Shown here piece after piece: positions 8,308-16,004 of a DNA stretch of 64,000 nucleotides. Where the stretch lies: the NCBI GenBank assembly GCA_046160485.1, contig JBJXGV010000012.1, positions 283,204 to 347,203 on the forward strand, in the 5' to 3' direction. Under the pieces are notes generated by a model that saw only the letters and a program-made list of their open reading frames with translations, was not told where the DNA came from and did no database searches. The translations under genes and the position numbers were made by a program. How positions within the stretch are numbered: position 1 is the first letter of the stretch; each line of letters opens with the position of its first letter. This DNA comes from JBJXGV01 sp046160485 (GTDB taxonomy: Bacteria > Orphanbacterota > Orphanbacteria > JBJXGV01).

Positions 8308-8739
8308 TTAGCCGCCAGCCACGATCGGGCGCCAGCCCGTCTCCACTTTTCTGACGAGCTCCTCCGCATCCATCAAGTCGTCGAAGGCGACAACCAGCCA
8401 CTTCTCGGCGCCCTTCGCCTTCGCAAGCCGATTCAGCCGTTCGGCAAGGTGCGCGTTTTTCATCATGGCGTTCGTCGCGACTTCGATAAGGATCAGCCTT
8501 TTGTCGGTTTTCACGGTCATGCACGGCGCGAGGCCCAAGACGGGATCCGGCTGCGGGCCGGAGAATCCCTGAACGCGCACATCCGTTCCGTCCTTGTCGA
8601 ACATGACCTGGGCCGCGCGGAGCAGCGCCTTGTATGCCGGACTTGTTGCGCGCAAGAACATGAGGTCTCGGGCCGCTTCGGACGCGCGCGCAAAATGATC
8701 GTCGCGGATTTCATCGTCCACCTTGTCGTCGTCTACCAA
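8308..8739 (-). CDS. Uncharacterised 143-residue protein
   Basis: I do not recognise a family. The start is a TTG at 8739 preceded by GGAGG five bases away, which makes it convincing despite the rare codon. The N-terminus is very acidic (VDDDKVDDEIRDDHF), followed by an amphipathic helix (SEAARDLMFLRATSPAYKALLRAAQ), a short beta-rich part and a second half (DKRLILIEVATNAM, AERLNRLAKAKGAEKWLVVAF) that alternates strand and helix. No signal peptide or membrane segment. The gene begins 18 bases after the stop of the degenerate AAA+ gene, so it probably belongs to the operon of the peptide and AAA+ genes. The LIEV strand recalls nuclease-like folds, but no catalytic set can be defended. Confidence 0.7.
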   Translation of the reverse strand: MVDDDKVDDEIRDDHFARASEAARDLMFLRATSPAYKALLRAAQVMFDKDGTDVRVQGFSGPQPDPVLGLAPCMTVKTDKRLILIEVATNAMMKNAHLAERLNRLAKAKGAEKWLVVAFDDLMDAEELVRKVETGWRPIVAGG

Positions 8740-8757
8740 CTTTGCCTCCGTGGAATT

Positions 8758-9555
8758 TCAGTCCCTACTGCGAATGACGAGTGGGCGTCCCGGCTCGGAG
8801 AGAAGCATCGCTTGTCGAAGGCAGTTCAAAAGTTCGCGCACATTTCCATGCCAAGGGTTGCGCAGGATGCGACGCCACGCCGATGCGGAGATCGTCGGAA
8901 CAGGCATGCGCAATTCCGCCGAGAGCGCGCCGATCAGATCGCTCACGACGAAGAGAACGTCGGCCGCGCGGCTTCGCAATGGGGGCACGGTCAGCACGAT
9001 CGAGTCGGAACGCCCTTCGGGTGGCGCGGACCAACTCGAACGGTGGTTCCATCTCTCTCCGATCGGGCTCCGCGCCGCGATAAGAAGAGGCCGGACTCCG
9101 CCGATTGTCCCCGAATGCCGCTCCATCCACTCGTTGAACACGTGCTGTGTGGCCGGCGGCAATAGATCGGGATTCCTGATGTAAAGAGTCAGCGGGCTTG
9201 CGTCACGCCGCAGCGCGCGTTCGGCGCCGAAAAGTGCGGCGGCGAGTCGCTCGGCACGCAGCTCGGCACCGTGGAGGCACTCGAATCGATTCGCAAGCCC
9301 CCATTTGAGCTCGTGGACGCGTCGCGCGAAATACTCCTTCCCGACGCCGGATTCGCCCTGGATCGTGATCGGGCATGAACTTCGTGCGGCGCGCCGTACG
9401 CCGCAGATCAGATCCTGAAGCGCTGGATCGACACTCCGCTCGTCGAGCTCCTCCCGAAGGGACGGTCGCGCGATTTGCCACGATCGTCCCGGGGAGGGGC
9501 CAGGTGAAGTGTTATGGACGGCCAGGGCCGGTCGGGTCATGTCCTGCCGTTCCAC
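8758..9555 (-). CDS. Degenerate sigma-54 AAA+ domain protein without sigma-contact loop or DNA-binding domain
   Basis: About 265 residues (GTG at 9555; an ATG at 9540 would shorten it by five) that align by eye with the central AAA+ module of sigma-54 activators. Walker A is intact (GESGVGKE, 67-74), the end (VPPLRSRAADV, NPWHGNVREL) matches the conserved VPPLR and WPGNVREL blocks. Two parts are lost: where activators have ELFGHxKGAFTGA this protein has ALFGAERALRRDAS (107-120), and the Walker B DEIG is replaced by LYIRNPD. It has no receiver, GAF or helix-turn-helix. It therefore may bind ATP but should not remodel sigma-54; it may instead hetero-oligomerise with an intact activator such as the kinase fusion upstream. 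The start overlaps the end of the small peptide gene by 29-44 bases. Confidence 0.75.
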   Translation of the reverse strand: MERQDMTRPALAVHNTSPGPSPGRSWQIARPSLREELDERSVDPALQDLICGVRRAARSSCPITIQGESGVGKEYFARRVHELKWGLANRFECLHGAELRAERLAAALFGAERALRRDASPLTLYIRNPDLLPPATQHVFNEWMERHSGTIGGVRPLLIAARSPIGERWNHRSSWSAPPEGRSDSIVLTVPPLRSRAADVLFVVSDLIGALSAELRMPVPTISASAWRRILRNPWHGNVRELLNCLRQAMLLSEPGRPLVIRSRD

Positions 9556-9709
9556 AAGTGTCGCACTCCGCGAACGCAGCCACGGCGCCGATCGGAGACT
9601 GCTGCGAGTTCGGAGCGGGTGCTAATCCCGCCGCGATCGCGATTGCAAGGACGATCATCCAGCCCAAAGTGGCACCGCGGGTGGTCTTCAGTTTTCCGAA
9701 TTGGTTCAT
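9512..9709 (-). CDS. Small membrane-spanning or secreted peptide with CxxC
   Basis: A 65-residue product starting at the ATG at 9709, preceded by AGGGAGG eight bases upstream, a better ribosome site than most in this window. Layout: basic N-terminus (MNQFGKLKTTRGA), one hydrophobic helix (about residues 16-32, GWMIVLAIAIAAG), a Pro/Ser/Gln linker, and a C-terminal tail with CDTC and Gly/Pro. It could be a secreted peptide with a cleaved signal or a bitopic membrane peptide. No family is recognised. It overlaps the start of the degenerate AAA+ gene, and lies downstream of the kinase fusion on the same strand. Confidence 0.65.
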   Translation of the reverse strand: MNQFGKLKTTRGATLGWMIVLAIAIAAGLAPAPNSQQSPIGAVAAFAECDTCGTAGHDPTGPGRP

Positions 9710-10135
9710 GATGAAAGCCTCCCTGATCGCAAAGCCTCGCCGCGCGGTGTCCAGCACGGTGCAGGACCGAACCGGCGCGAACTCGGTCGCGATTCTGGAA
9801 GATCCCATTGCAATCGCGAGACCGCGACGCCGCGAGGAAGTTCAGGTCAATGCGAGTCAGGTAACGCAATGCCAGATAAAACTTTGCAGCAATAATGGGA
9901 GAAATAACCCAATCGCGCGGCCGCGCTCACATTCGTACGGGCGTACGATATCTATCGAGTCGCGCCAGACAGCCGCATGGTCTGCTGAGCTGCCGTGGAC
10001 TCGATGACCCGTATAGCATTCTATTAAAAACACTTATGACATTATTGTGGATAGAGAGGACCGAGAGGGCGCGCACGTACGTTTGTACGCATCGCTTCGC
10101 ACGAATCGAACGCCCGTACGGTTTGCTGGGGAGGG
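9710..10135 (-). promoter_or_regulatory. 426-base AT-richer intergenic region with CGTACG palindromes
   Basis: No gene is supported here. The stretch 10015-10060 is strikingly AT-rich for this genome. On the reverse strand TGCTATACG (10010-10018) looks like an extended -10, which would give the downstream peptide gene a leader of nearly 300 bases. Four CGTACG hexamers occur (9934, 9942, 10076, 10115). The pair TCGTACG-gg-CGTACGA (9933-9948) is a perfect palindrome, and CGTAC-gttt-GTACG (10076-10089) a second. These are candidate operators, or hairpins at the end of the kinase transcript. I found no GG-N10-GC sigma-54 signature here. Confidence 0.4.
9933..9948. repeat. Perfect palindrome TCGTACG-gg-CGTACGA
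   Basis: Seven-base arms with a 2-base centre, shaped like a homodimer operator. The same CGTACG core recurs at 10076-10081 and 10115-10120, next to the 3' end of the kinase fusion gene. Which protein binds, if any, is unknown; the Fis-type domain of the kinase fusion is one candidate. Confidence 0.5.
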
Positions 10136-13100
10136 TTAGGCTTCCTTGCGAAGCCCGTACTTCTTGATCTTCTTGCGGATCAGACCTTCGGAGCAGTGAA
10201 GATGCCGCGCCGCCTCTGCCTTCACCCAGCCGCAGCGACGCAGCGCACCGAGCAGCACGTCCCGCTCGGCCCGATCGATCTCCTCGCGGATGCTCTTCTT
10301 GGGCCCGGCGGGCGCGGGATTCCCGCTCCATGCGACGATCGTCGAGGAGAAATCATCGCGTCGAATCAGGTTCCCGCGCGCGAGCGCCAGGGCGAGCGCT
10401 TGCTGAAGTTCACGATCGAGCTGCCGTACGTTCCCTGGCCAGGAGTAACCCTGGAGCATTTCGAGCGCGTCCGGCGTAATAGAGAGCGTCCCTTTGCGGA
10501 AGAGGCGTTCGCACCGGCGAAGGAAGTGATCGACGAGGTCGGGGATGTCGCCAAGCCGATCCCGTAGCGGCGGGAGCTGAATCTGGAGACCCTGCAAACG
10601 ATAGAAAAGATCCGCGCGGAATGTTCCCGCGCGGACTTTGGCTTGGAGATCCGCATTGGTCGCGGAAATGATCCGCGCGTCGGTGTGGATCTCCTTCTGG
10701 CCGCCCACCCGGGTCAACGTGAGTTCTTGGAGCACGCGCAACAATTTCAACTGCACGCTCTCGGGGATTTCACCGATCTCGTCGAGTAGTAGCGTGCCGC
10801 CGTTGGCCCGTTCGAAGATCCCCGCGCGTGCGAACCGCGCGCCGGTGAACGCGCCCTTCTCGTGCCCGAAGAGCTCGCTTTCGATGAGCGATTCGCTAAA
10901 CGCCGCGCAATTGACCCGGATGAACGGGCGACTCATCCGCGGACTTCCTTTTTGGATCAGCGTCGCGACCAGTTCCTTTCCTGTGCCGTTCTCGCCTGTG
11001 ATGTGCACCGGAATCGGGTCGACTTCCGCCGCGCGAGCGATGAGCTGGTGCACGCGCTGCATCGCCGGGCTTTTTCCGATGAGCGCCTCTTGGCTCCCGG
11101 AATCGCGAAGCGCCGACTCGAGTGCTCGAATCTCGTTCGCGCGCTCGAGCGCGAACGCGGTCTGCACGGCGAACGCCTCGAGGAACCGCACGTCGGCCGG
11201 CGAGAAGCGGCGCGTTCTGCGGCGATTGTCGACGTAAACGAAGCCGAGCGTTCGTCCGCTCACTCGCAACGGCGCGCAAATGACCGAGAGAATATTGTGC
11301 GCGATCACGCTCGGGGCGTCGCGAAAGCGAGCGTCATCGATCGCGCGCTCCGAGGAGATCCCGTGCGCGTCTTGCCCCGCAACCGCGAGAACGCGGCGCG
11401 AGACGCGGGCCAGCTCGGTTGCGAACTCCGGCGAAATATCGCGAGCCGCGCGGATCTCGAACTCGTCGCGTCCGTCGACCGCGTAGAGAACGACGAATCC
11501 GCGTTCCGCGTTGACGTGATCGATCGCGTTGTCGAGCATCGTTCGCAATAGCAGATCGGGCTCGCGTATCGAAGCGACAATCCCCATGACGCGGCAGATT
11601 GCCTCGAAATTCTCCGCACCTTCGGCGTCTATGGAGGCAAGACGGGATAGACGTTCGTCGATCGCATCGAGGCGGCGCGCGATACCGCACGCCGCGAAAA
11701 TCTCCCGGGCCTCGGTGAATGCCGCGCGCGCGCGACGCTGACGCCCGAGGCGCTCCTCGAGATCGCCGATGAGGAGAAGCGCACACGCCGACTCGTAGGT
11801 ATCGGACGCTTCCCTCGCCCGAGCGACGGAACGCTTCGCCTCGGCGAGCGCCGGTTCCATGTTCCCGCTGAAGAGCAGCAACTCGGCGGCCGCACGCGCG
11901 AGGACCGCTTCGACCACACCGCTGGGCGCCGACTTGAGCAGTCGTTCGGCATCGAGGATGGAGGCGCGAGCGTCGTCGGGCCGGCCGCAAGCGAGCTGCG
12001 CGAACGCGAGGCGCGCCCGGACCTCGATCGTCCAATCGTCGTACGGGCTCGCCGCGAACGCTTCGGCGGCTTCGGCTAGCACCGGCGCAGCCAAACCGGC
12101 GTTACCCCGCTCGACAAGTAGGAAGCCGCTGTTGCGCTGCGCCACGAGGCGGTTGCGCGCATCGCCGATGCGTTCGGCGAGAACGCGCCCGAGTTCGTAC
12201 TCCTCCTCGGCTCGCTCCCAGTCTTGGCGTTTGACCGAGAGTTCGCCCAATAGAAAATGCGAGACGATTTCATTGGCGGTGTCGCCCGAGGAACGCGTCA
12301 GCTCGCGCCCGTTCATGTACGCTTGTTCCGCTGCGGTCCAATCCCCCTGTCCTTCGAGCAGCGTACCGCGCGTTAGAAGAAGCGCTCCGTTAAGCTGCGC
12401 GCGGCCCAGCGCGCGATTCTCCTCGATTGCCCACTCCACGACGCCGAGCGCTTCGGGCGCGCGGCCGAGCTGCTTGAGTAGAATCGCGCGTTCGAGCGCC
12501 GAGTTGACGAGGAGGACCGAGAGGCCGAGGCGGCGACGAATTTCGTCGCTGCTGTCGCGCAGTTCAAGTGCGCGCGCATACCGGCCCTTCTTCCGCTCGA
12601 CGATCGAGAGGTGCGCGAGAATCAACGCCTCGCACTGCGGATCCTTTCCTTGCGCGATCGGTAACGCGCGCGATAGGTACTCGTGGGCCCCGTCGAGGTC
12701 TCCGCGCAAGAGACAACAGACCGCGAGTTCGTTGAGCGCCTCGGCCTTATACGGCGAAGCCTCGGGAATGAACCGGAGGGCCACGCGCAGTCGTGACACC
12801 GCCCGTGCATAGTCGCCCGACTTCCAGAGCGCCCGGCCGAACTCGATGAGAATCTCCGCGCGATGGCGAGCGCCCGATAACTTCGGCACGGCAAGACGAG
12901 CCGCGTCTTCGAGAACGGGCACGGCCTCGGCGTGACGGCCGGCGCGACCGAGCGCCTCTCCCTTCGCTCGTAGGACGTCGATACGCTCGAGCTGTTGCGT
13001 AGGCGGCGTGCCCTTTCGCGGAGGCGCGTCCGCGAGTGCGCCGCTCCGAGAGAGCGAGTCGAGCGCGGCGTCGCAGCACGTGATCGCCTCGTCGAAGCGA

Positions 13101-15301
13101 CCGATCTCTGCGCAGAGCCGCGCGAACTGCACCTTCGCACTCAACGATTCCTCGCCGAGGCGGAGCGCTTGCCCAAGCAACGCGTGGGCGCGCTCGAACG
13201 CGAGCCGGGCCAACGCGTCGCTCGCGCCGCGGCGAAGATGCGCCCGCGCGCGCGCCGGCTCTCCGCAGCCCATCGCGTGATCGGCGAGACGTTCCTCGGC
13301 GACGACGACGCCCGACCGCCAACGCGCCTCGAGATGCTCGAGCGCGCGAAAATGGAGGCTTCGCCGATCGGCATCGCTCAGGTTATCGAGGAAAGCGGCG
13401 CGCGTCGTCTGGCGCGACCATGAGAACTCGGATCCTCCGGGCCCCTCGCGGCGAACGATGCAGTACGCGGAGCACGCGTCATCCAACGCGCGCGCCAAAT
13501 CGACGGGGTCTCTCTCGCGAAACGCCAGGAGCAAATCCGCTTCGAACGAATACGAGAAGATCGCGGCATCCGAGAGGACCGCGCGCGTGTGCTCGTCGAG
13601 CCGCGCGATCTCCGCGTCGAGCAACTCCGGGGCGACGAGCGTTCCAATCACGTCACGGTCGTATGTCCATCCGGACGGGATCAGCCGAAACGCGCCACGC
13701 GTGTCGAGTTGCGAAAGAGCGAGAGAGAGGCCCAGCGGGTTTCCGCCGGTGTGCCGCAGAAGGTCGGAAAGCAGTCCGTCGGGTAGGCGCCCGGAGCCGA
13801 GCGCTTCCGTCAGAAAGCGTCCGGTCTCGGATTCATCGAGCGGGAGTAGCGTTCGAGTCGCGATGCAGGAAGCGTTTGCCGCGTGCGACGAGAGCGCCCT
13901 CCACGCGGGTTCGTCCGTGGCCGCGATAACGGCCACGCCCGGTACGCTCTTTCGCTGCGTCAGAAAACTCATGAAGGCCACGGATTCCGTGTCGAGCAGA
14001 TGTGCGTCGTCGACGATGAGCACGAGCGGAGCGCCCCCGCCGAAAGAAACGAAGCGGTCCGCCAGGCGTCGATGCCGCTGCGCACGCCGCACGTCCGTCG
14101 CCGACCCCGCGTCACGCCGCGAGTCGCCGAACTCCGCGCGCGACGCGTTCGCCGTGTCGCGTTCCGTCATTCCGTCCCGATCACGTTTTCCCATGAGATC
14201 TGGGTGGGTGGAGGTCGCGTCCGCGAGCGACGCCGCGGTGTTCGAGTCGATGGCGGCGAGAATCCCGGGAAACTGTGGGGCGTCGCAGCGAATCACGCGC
14301 GCGCCGTCGAGCGCGAGTCGCGACGCCGCGTGGTTGAGCAGGCGCGTCTTCCCAACACCTCTCTCGCCGGCGAACACCAGCACTCGCGTTCCATTCTGAT
14401 TCGCGTCGCTGGCGACCTCGCGGATTGCGTCCAACTCAGCTTGCCGCGCCACGAACGACGTCGGCGACGCGGAGCGGACGGACGCGGATTGGTGAGAGGA
14501 ATCGATCATCGACAGGAACGCGCCTGCCGTGGCGGGCCGATCGTTCGGCTCGCTCCGCAGAAGTAGAGAAATCGCGTTCGCGAGATCCTCAGGCAGATCG
14601 GGCCGCGCGATCGCCAGGTCCCACGGCGCGAGCGGAGCTTCCCCCGGCGACGCCGGATACGGCGATCTCGAGGACGGAGGAAATCCGGTGGCGAACGTCC
14701 AGAGGGTCGCGCCGAGCGAATAGAGATCCGACTGGGCGCTCGCGGGAGCGCCGAACCACTTCTCCGGCGCGAGAAACCCGGCCGATCCCGTGATCAGCGG
14801 CACGTCGCTCCCGCTTCCGGCCAGACGCGCGAGCCCGAAATCGGCGACGCGAAGATCGAGCGCTCGGGCGGGCTTCACCGACGAAAGAGAAATCAGCAGA
14901 TTCGCCGGCTTGATATCGCCGTGAACAACCCGGCGGCGCTCGAGATGATCAAGCGCGTGCGCGCATCGCCGCGCGACGTCGCGCAACACATTGGGGTCGC
15001 GGCACGCGTCGACTACCGCGCCGGTCGGCGCGGAGTTCACGCGATCCATCACGAAAAACGGGCGACCTCGGTCGGCGGTACCGAAATCGTGAACGCGGAG
15101 TATCGCCGGTTGAGAGAGAGAGGAGAGAATGTCGAACTCGAACGCCAGGCGCGCCGCCCACGACTCGTCTTGGAAGTCACGGAGCCGCTTCAGCGCAAGC
15201 ACGACGCCGCTGAAGCGGTCGCGCACTTCGAGGATCTCGTTCGGTCCCGATCCGCCGATGACACCCAGCGGCTCGTACCGTCCCGCGATTGGGCGACCCA
15301 A
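10136..15301 (-). CDS. Ser/Thr kinase - AAA - TPR - GAF - sigma-54 activator fusion, 1721 aa
   Basis: One polypeptide carries a full signalling route. Residues 1-265: Hanks-type kinase with Lys38, HGDIKPAN (127-134, HRD variant with Gly), DFG (154-156) and APE (178-180). Residues about 280-650: STAND/AAA_16-like ATPase with Walker A GERGVGKT (312-319) and Walker B VLIVDDAH (427-434). Residues about 680-1200: TPR-like helical repeats. About 1235-1390: GAF domain. About 1405-1640: sigma-54 AAA+ with Walker A GENGTGKE (~1434), intact GAFTGA (~1483) and LLLDEIGEI (~1504). C-terminus (~1680-1720): Fis-type helix-turn-helix (AEAARHLHCSEGLIRKKI). It should bind enhancer DNA and open sigma-54 promoters in response to a phosphorylation, nucleotide or small-molecule input. 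It begins 15 bases after trxA, so it is probably transcribed from the trxA promoter. Its target genes are unknown; the peptide operon just downstream is the obvious candidate by position. Confidence 0.9.
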   Translation of the reverse strand: MGRPIAGRYEPLGVIGGSGPNEILEVRDRFSGVVLALKRLRDFQDESWAARLAFEFDILSSLSQPAILRVHDFGTADRGRPFFVMDRVNSAPTGAVVDACRDPNVLRDVARRCAHALDHLERRRVVHGDIKPANLLISLSSVKPARALDLRVADFGLARLAGSGSDVPLITGSAGFLAPEKWFGAPASAQSDLYSLGATLWTFATGFPPSSRSPYPASPGEAPLAPWDLAIARPDLPEDLANAISLLLRSEPNDRPATAGAFLSMIDSSHQSASVRSASPTSFVARQAELDAIREVASDANQNGTRVLVFAGERGVGKTRLLNHAASRLALDGARVIRCDAPQFPGILAAIDSNTAASLADATSTHPDLMGKRDRDGMTERDTANASRAEFGDSRRDAGSATDVRRAQRHRRLADRFVSFGGGAPLVLIVDDAHLLDTESVAFMSFLTQRKSVPGVAVIAATDEPAWRALSSHAANASCIATRTLLPLDESETGRFLTEALGSGRLPDGLLSDLLRHTGGNPLGLSLALSQLDTRGAFRLIPSGWTYDRDVIGTLVAPELLDAEIARLDEHTRAVLSDAAIFSYSFEADLLLAFRERDPVDLARALDDACSAYCIVRREGPGGSEFSWSRQTTRAAFLDNLSDADRRSLHFRALEHLEARWRSGVVVAEERLADHAMGCGEPARARAHLRRGASDALARLAFERAHALLGQALRLGEESLSAKVQFARLCAEIGRFDEAITCCDAALDSLSRSGALADAPPRKGTPPTQQLERIDVLRAKGEALGRAGRHAEAVPVLEDAARLAVPKLSGARHRAEILIEFGRALWKSGDYARAVSRLRVALRFIPEASPYKAEALNELAVCCLLRGDLDGAHEYLSRALPIAQGKDPQCEALILAHLSIVERKKGRYARALELRDSSDEIRRRLGLSVLLVNSALERAILLKQLGRAPEALGVVEWAIEENRALGRAQLNGALLLTRGTLLEGQGDWTAAEQAYMNGRELTRSSGDTANEIVSHFLLGELSVKRQDWERAEEEYELGRVLAERIGDARNRLVAQRNSGFLLVERGNAGLAAPVLAEAAEAFAASPYDDWTIEVRARLAFAQLACGRPDDARASILDAERLLKSAPSGVVEAVLARAAAELLLFSGNMEPALAEAKRSVARAREASDTYESACALLLIGDLEERLGRQRRARAAFTEAREIFAACGIARRLDAIDERLSRLASIDAEGAENFEAICRVMGIVASIREPDLLLRTMLDNAIDHVNAERGFVVLYAVDGRDEFEIRAARDISPEFATELARVSRRVLAVAGQDAHGISSERAIDDARFRDAPSVIAHNILSVICAPLRVSGRTLGFVYVDNRRRTRRFSPADVRFLEAFAVQTAFALERANEIRALESALRDSGSQEALIGKSPAMQRVHQLIARAAEVDPIPVHITGENGTGKELVATLIQKGSPRMSRPFIRVNCAAFSESLIESELFGHEKGAFTGARFARAGIFERANGGTLLLDEIGEIPESVQLKLLRVLQELTLTRVGGQKEIHTDARIISATNADLQAKVRAGTFRADLFYRLQGLQIQLPPLRDRLGDIPDLVDHFLRRCERLFRKGTLSITPDALEMLQGYSWPGNVRQLDRELQQALALALARGNLIRRDDFSSTIVAWSGNPAPAGPKKSIREEIDRAERDVLLGALRRCGWVKAEAARHLHCSEGLIRKKIKKYGLRKEA

Positions 15302-15316
15302 GCGACTCGCGCTCCT

Positions 15317-15652
15317 CTACTGCTTGATTTGGTCCTCGATCCTCTTCTTGATGTTCTGCTTTGCGTCGACACCGATCACCGTGTCGACGACGCGGCCATC
15401 GTTGAAGAACAACAGCGTCGGAATGCTTCGAATGCCGAACCTTTCCGCGAGCATCTGATTCGAGTCGATGTCGACCTTCGCGATCTTGGCGCGTCCCGAG
15501 AATTCCGTGGCGAGTTCTTCGAGCATCGGGGCGATCCGCTTGCAGGGGCCACACCATTCCGCCCAAAAGTCGACGACGACGGGCTGCGTTGATTGAACCA
15601 CCTCGGCGTCGAAAGTTGCCTCCGTGACTTCCATCGTGTTCTTACCAGCCAT
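15317..15652 (-). CDS. trxA: Thioredoxin
   Basis: A 111-residue cytoplasmic disulfide reductase with the classical WAEWCGPCK active site (about residues 30-38) and the cis-proline in SIPTLLFF. AAGGAG nine bases before the ATG is a good ribosome site. A sigma-70 promoter is visible at 15753-15781. The kinase/sigma-54 fusion begins 15 bases downstream, which suggests a shared transcript and possibly a redox connection; that connection is inference. Confidence 0.96.
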   Translation of the reverse strand: MAGKNTMEVTEATFDAEVVQSTQPVVVDFWAEWCGPCKRIAPMLEELATEFSGRAKIAKVDIDSNQMLAERFGIRSIPTLLFFNDGRVVDTVIGVDAKQNIKKRIEDQIKQ

Positions 15653-15824
15653 TGCAATTAACTCCTTTCAATCTTTTCAGTTGCGTCGTGTCGGCCATGT
15701 CGACGGCGGGTTCGCCCGCCCGATCTTGTGAGTCCGTTCTAGCGTGCGGGCCATGTTACGAGACGCTCCGGTGAGCGTCAAGGCGACTGGACTACGAACT
15801 GTTTCCCACAATTTTTCCCGGTGC
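15653..15824. other. Spacer before trxA: trxA leader and divergent promoter zone
   Basis: Together with the small RNA this makes a 352-base gene-free stretch between trxA and recD2. It holds the trxA leader (15653-15745), the trxA promoter on the reverse strand and the upstream part of the forward promoter of the small RNA. No other feature is seen. Confidence 0.5.
15753..15781 (-). promoter_or_regulatory. Sigma-70 promoter of trxA (and probably the kinase fusion)
   Basis: On the reverse strand TTGACG (15776-15781), a 17-base spacer, then TAACAT (15753-15758). Predicted start near 15746, giving a leader of about 94 bases. Spacing is ideal and the -35 matches five of six. Confidence 0.65.
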
Positions 15825-15854
15825 TTGCATTCATTTTCGGGCACCTGTTATAGT
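15825..15854 (+). promoter_or_regulatory. Extended -10 promoter for the small RNA
   Basis: TGTTATAGT (15846-15854) is an extended -10 (TG-n-TATAGT, five of six). TTGCAT (15825-15830) lies 18 bases upstream as a partial -35. The predicted start, about 15861, coincides with the first base of the RNA's closing stem. Confidence 0.6.
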
Positions 15855-15860
15855 TTTCGG

Positions 15861-15995
15861 CGAAAGGTGCGTCCTGCACAATCGTGATCTTTCGGCACCT
15901 CGAATCATCCGTATGGGTCAAATCCGATTTGCCCCTGGGTTCCAGAGGATTCGGGACACGATGAACCGCGGGGAGCACCTTTCTCTTTTTTTTTT
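15861..15995 (+). ncRNA. Candidate structured small RNA of about 130 nt
   Basis: Three independent signs agree: an extended -10 promoter just upstream, a closed fold, and ten consecutive T residues (15986-15995). Closing stem GAAAGGTGC (15862-15870) pairs perfectly with GCACCTTTC (15975-15983) right before the T-run. Inner stems: ATCGTG (15881-15886) with CACGAT (15957-15962); 15899-15906 with 15948-15955 (CGAATC/GATTCG core); hairpin GGG-t-CAAAT (15915-15923) with ATTTG-CCC (15927-15934); hairpin CTGG-gtt-CCAG (15935-15945). AGGTGC can alternatively pair with GCACCT at 15895-15900, so a switch is possible. It lacks the conserved 4.5S/SRP motif. No coding frame of note is present on this strand. 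The family is unknown. Confidence 0.65.
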
Positions 15996-16004
15996 GGCGC
16001 GCCT

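Noticed and set aside
8308..8739. Nuclease (PD-D/ExK) assignment for the 143-aa protein
   Set aside because: Only a LIEV strand resembles the fold; no Asp and Lys in the right spacing.
9710..10135. Sigma-54 promoter driving the peptide operon
   Set aside because: No GG-N10-GC pair was found in either frame of spacing; only a possible extended -10 is present.
15861..15995. Signal recognition particle (4.5S) or tmRNA identity for the small RNA
   Set aside because: The conserved SRP helix-8 loop and the tmRNA tRNA-like ends are not present; left as an unassigned RNA.
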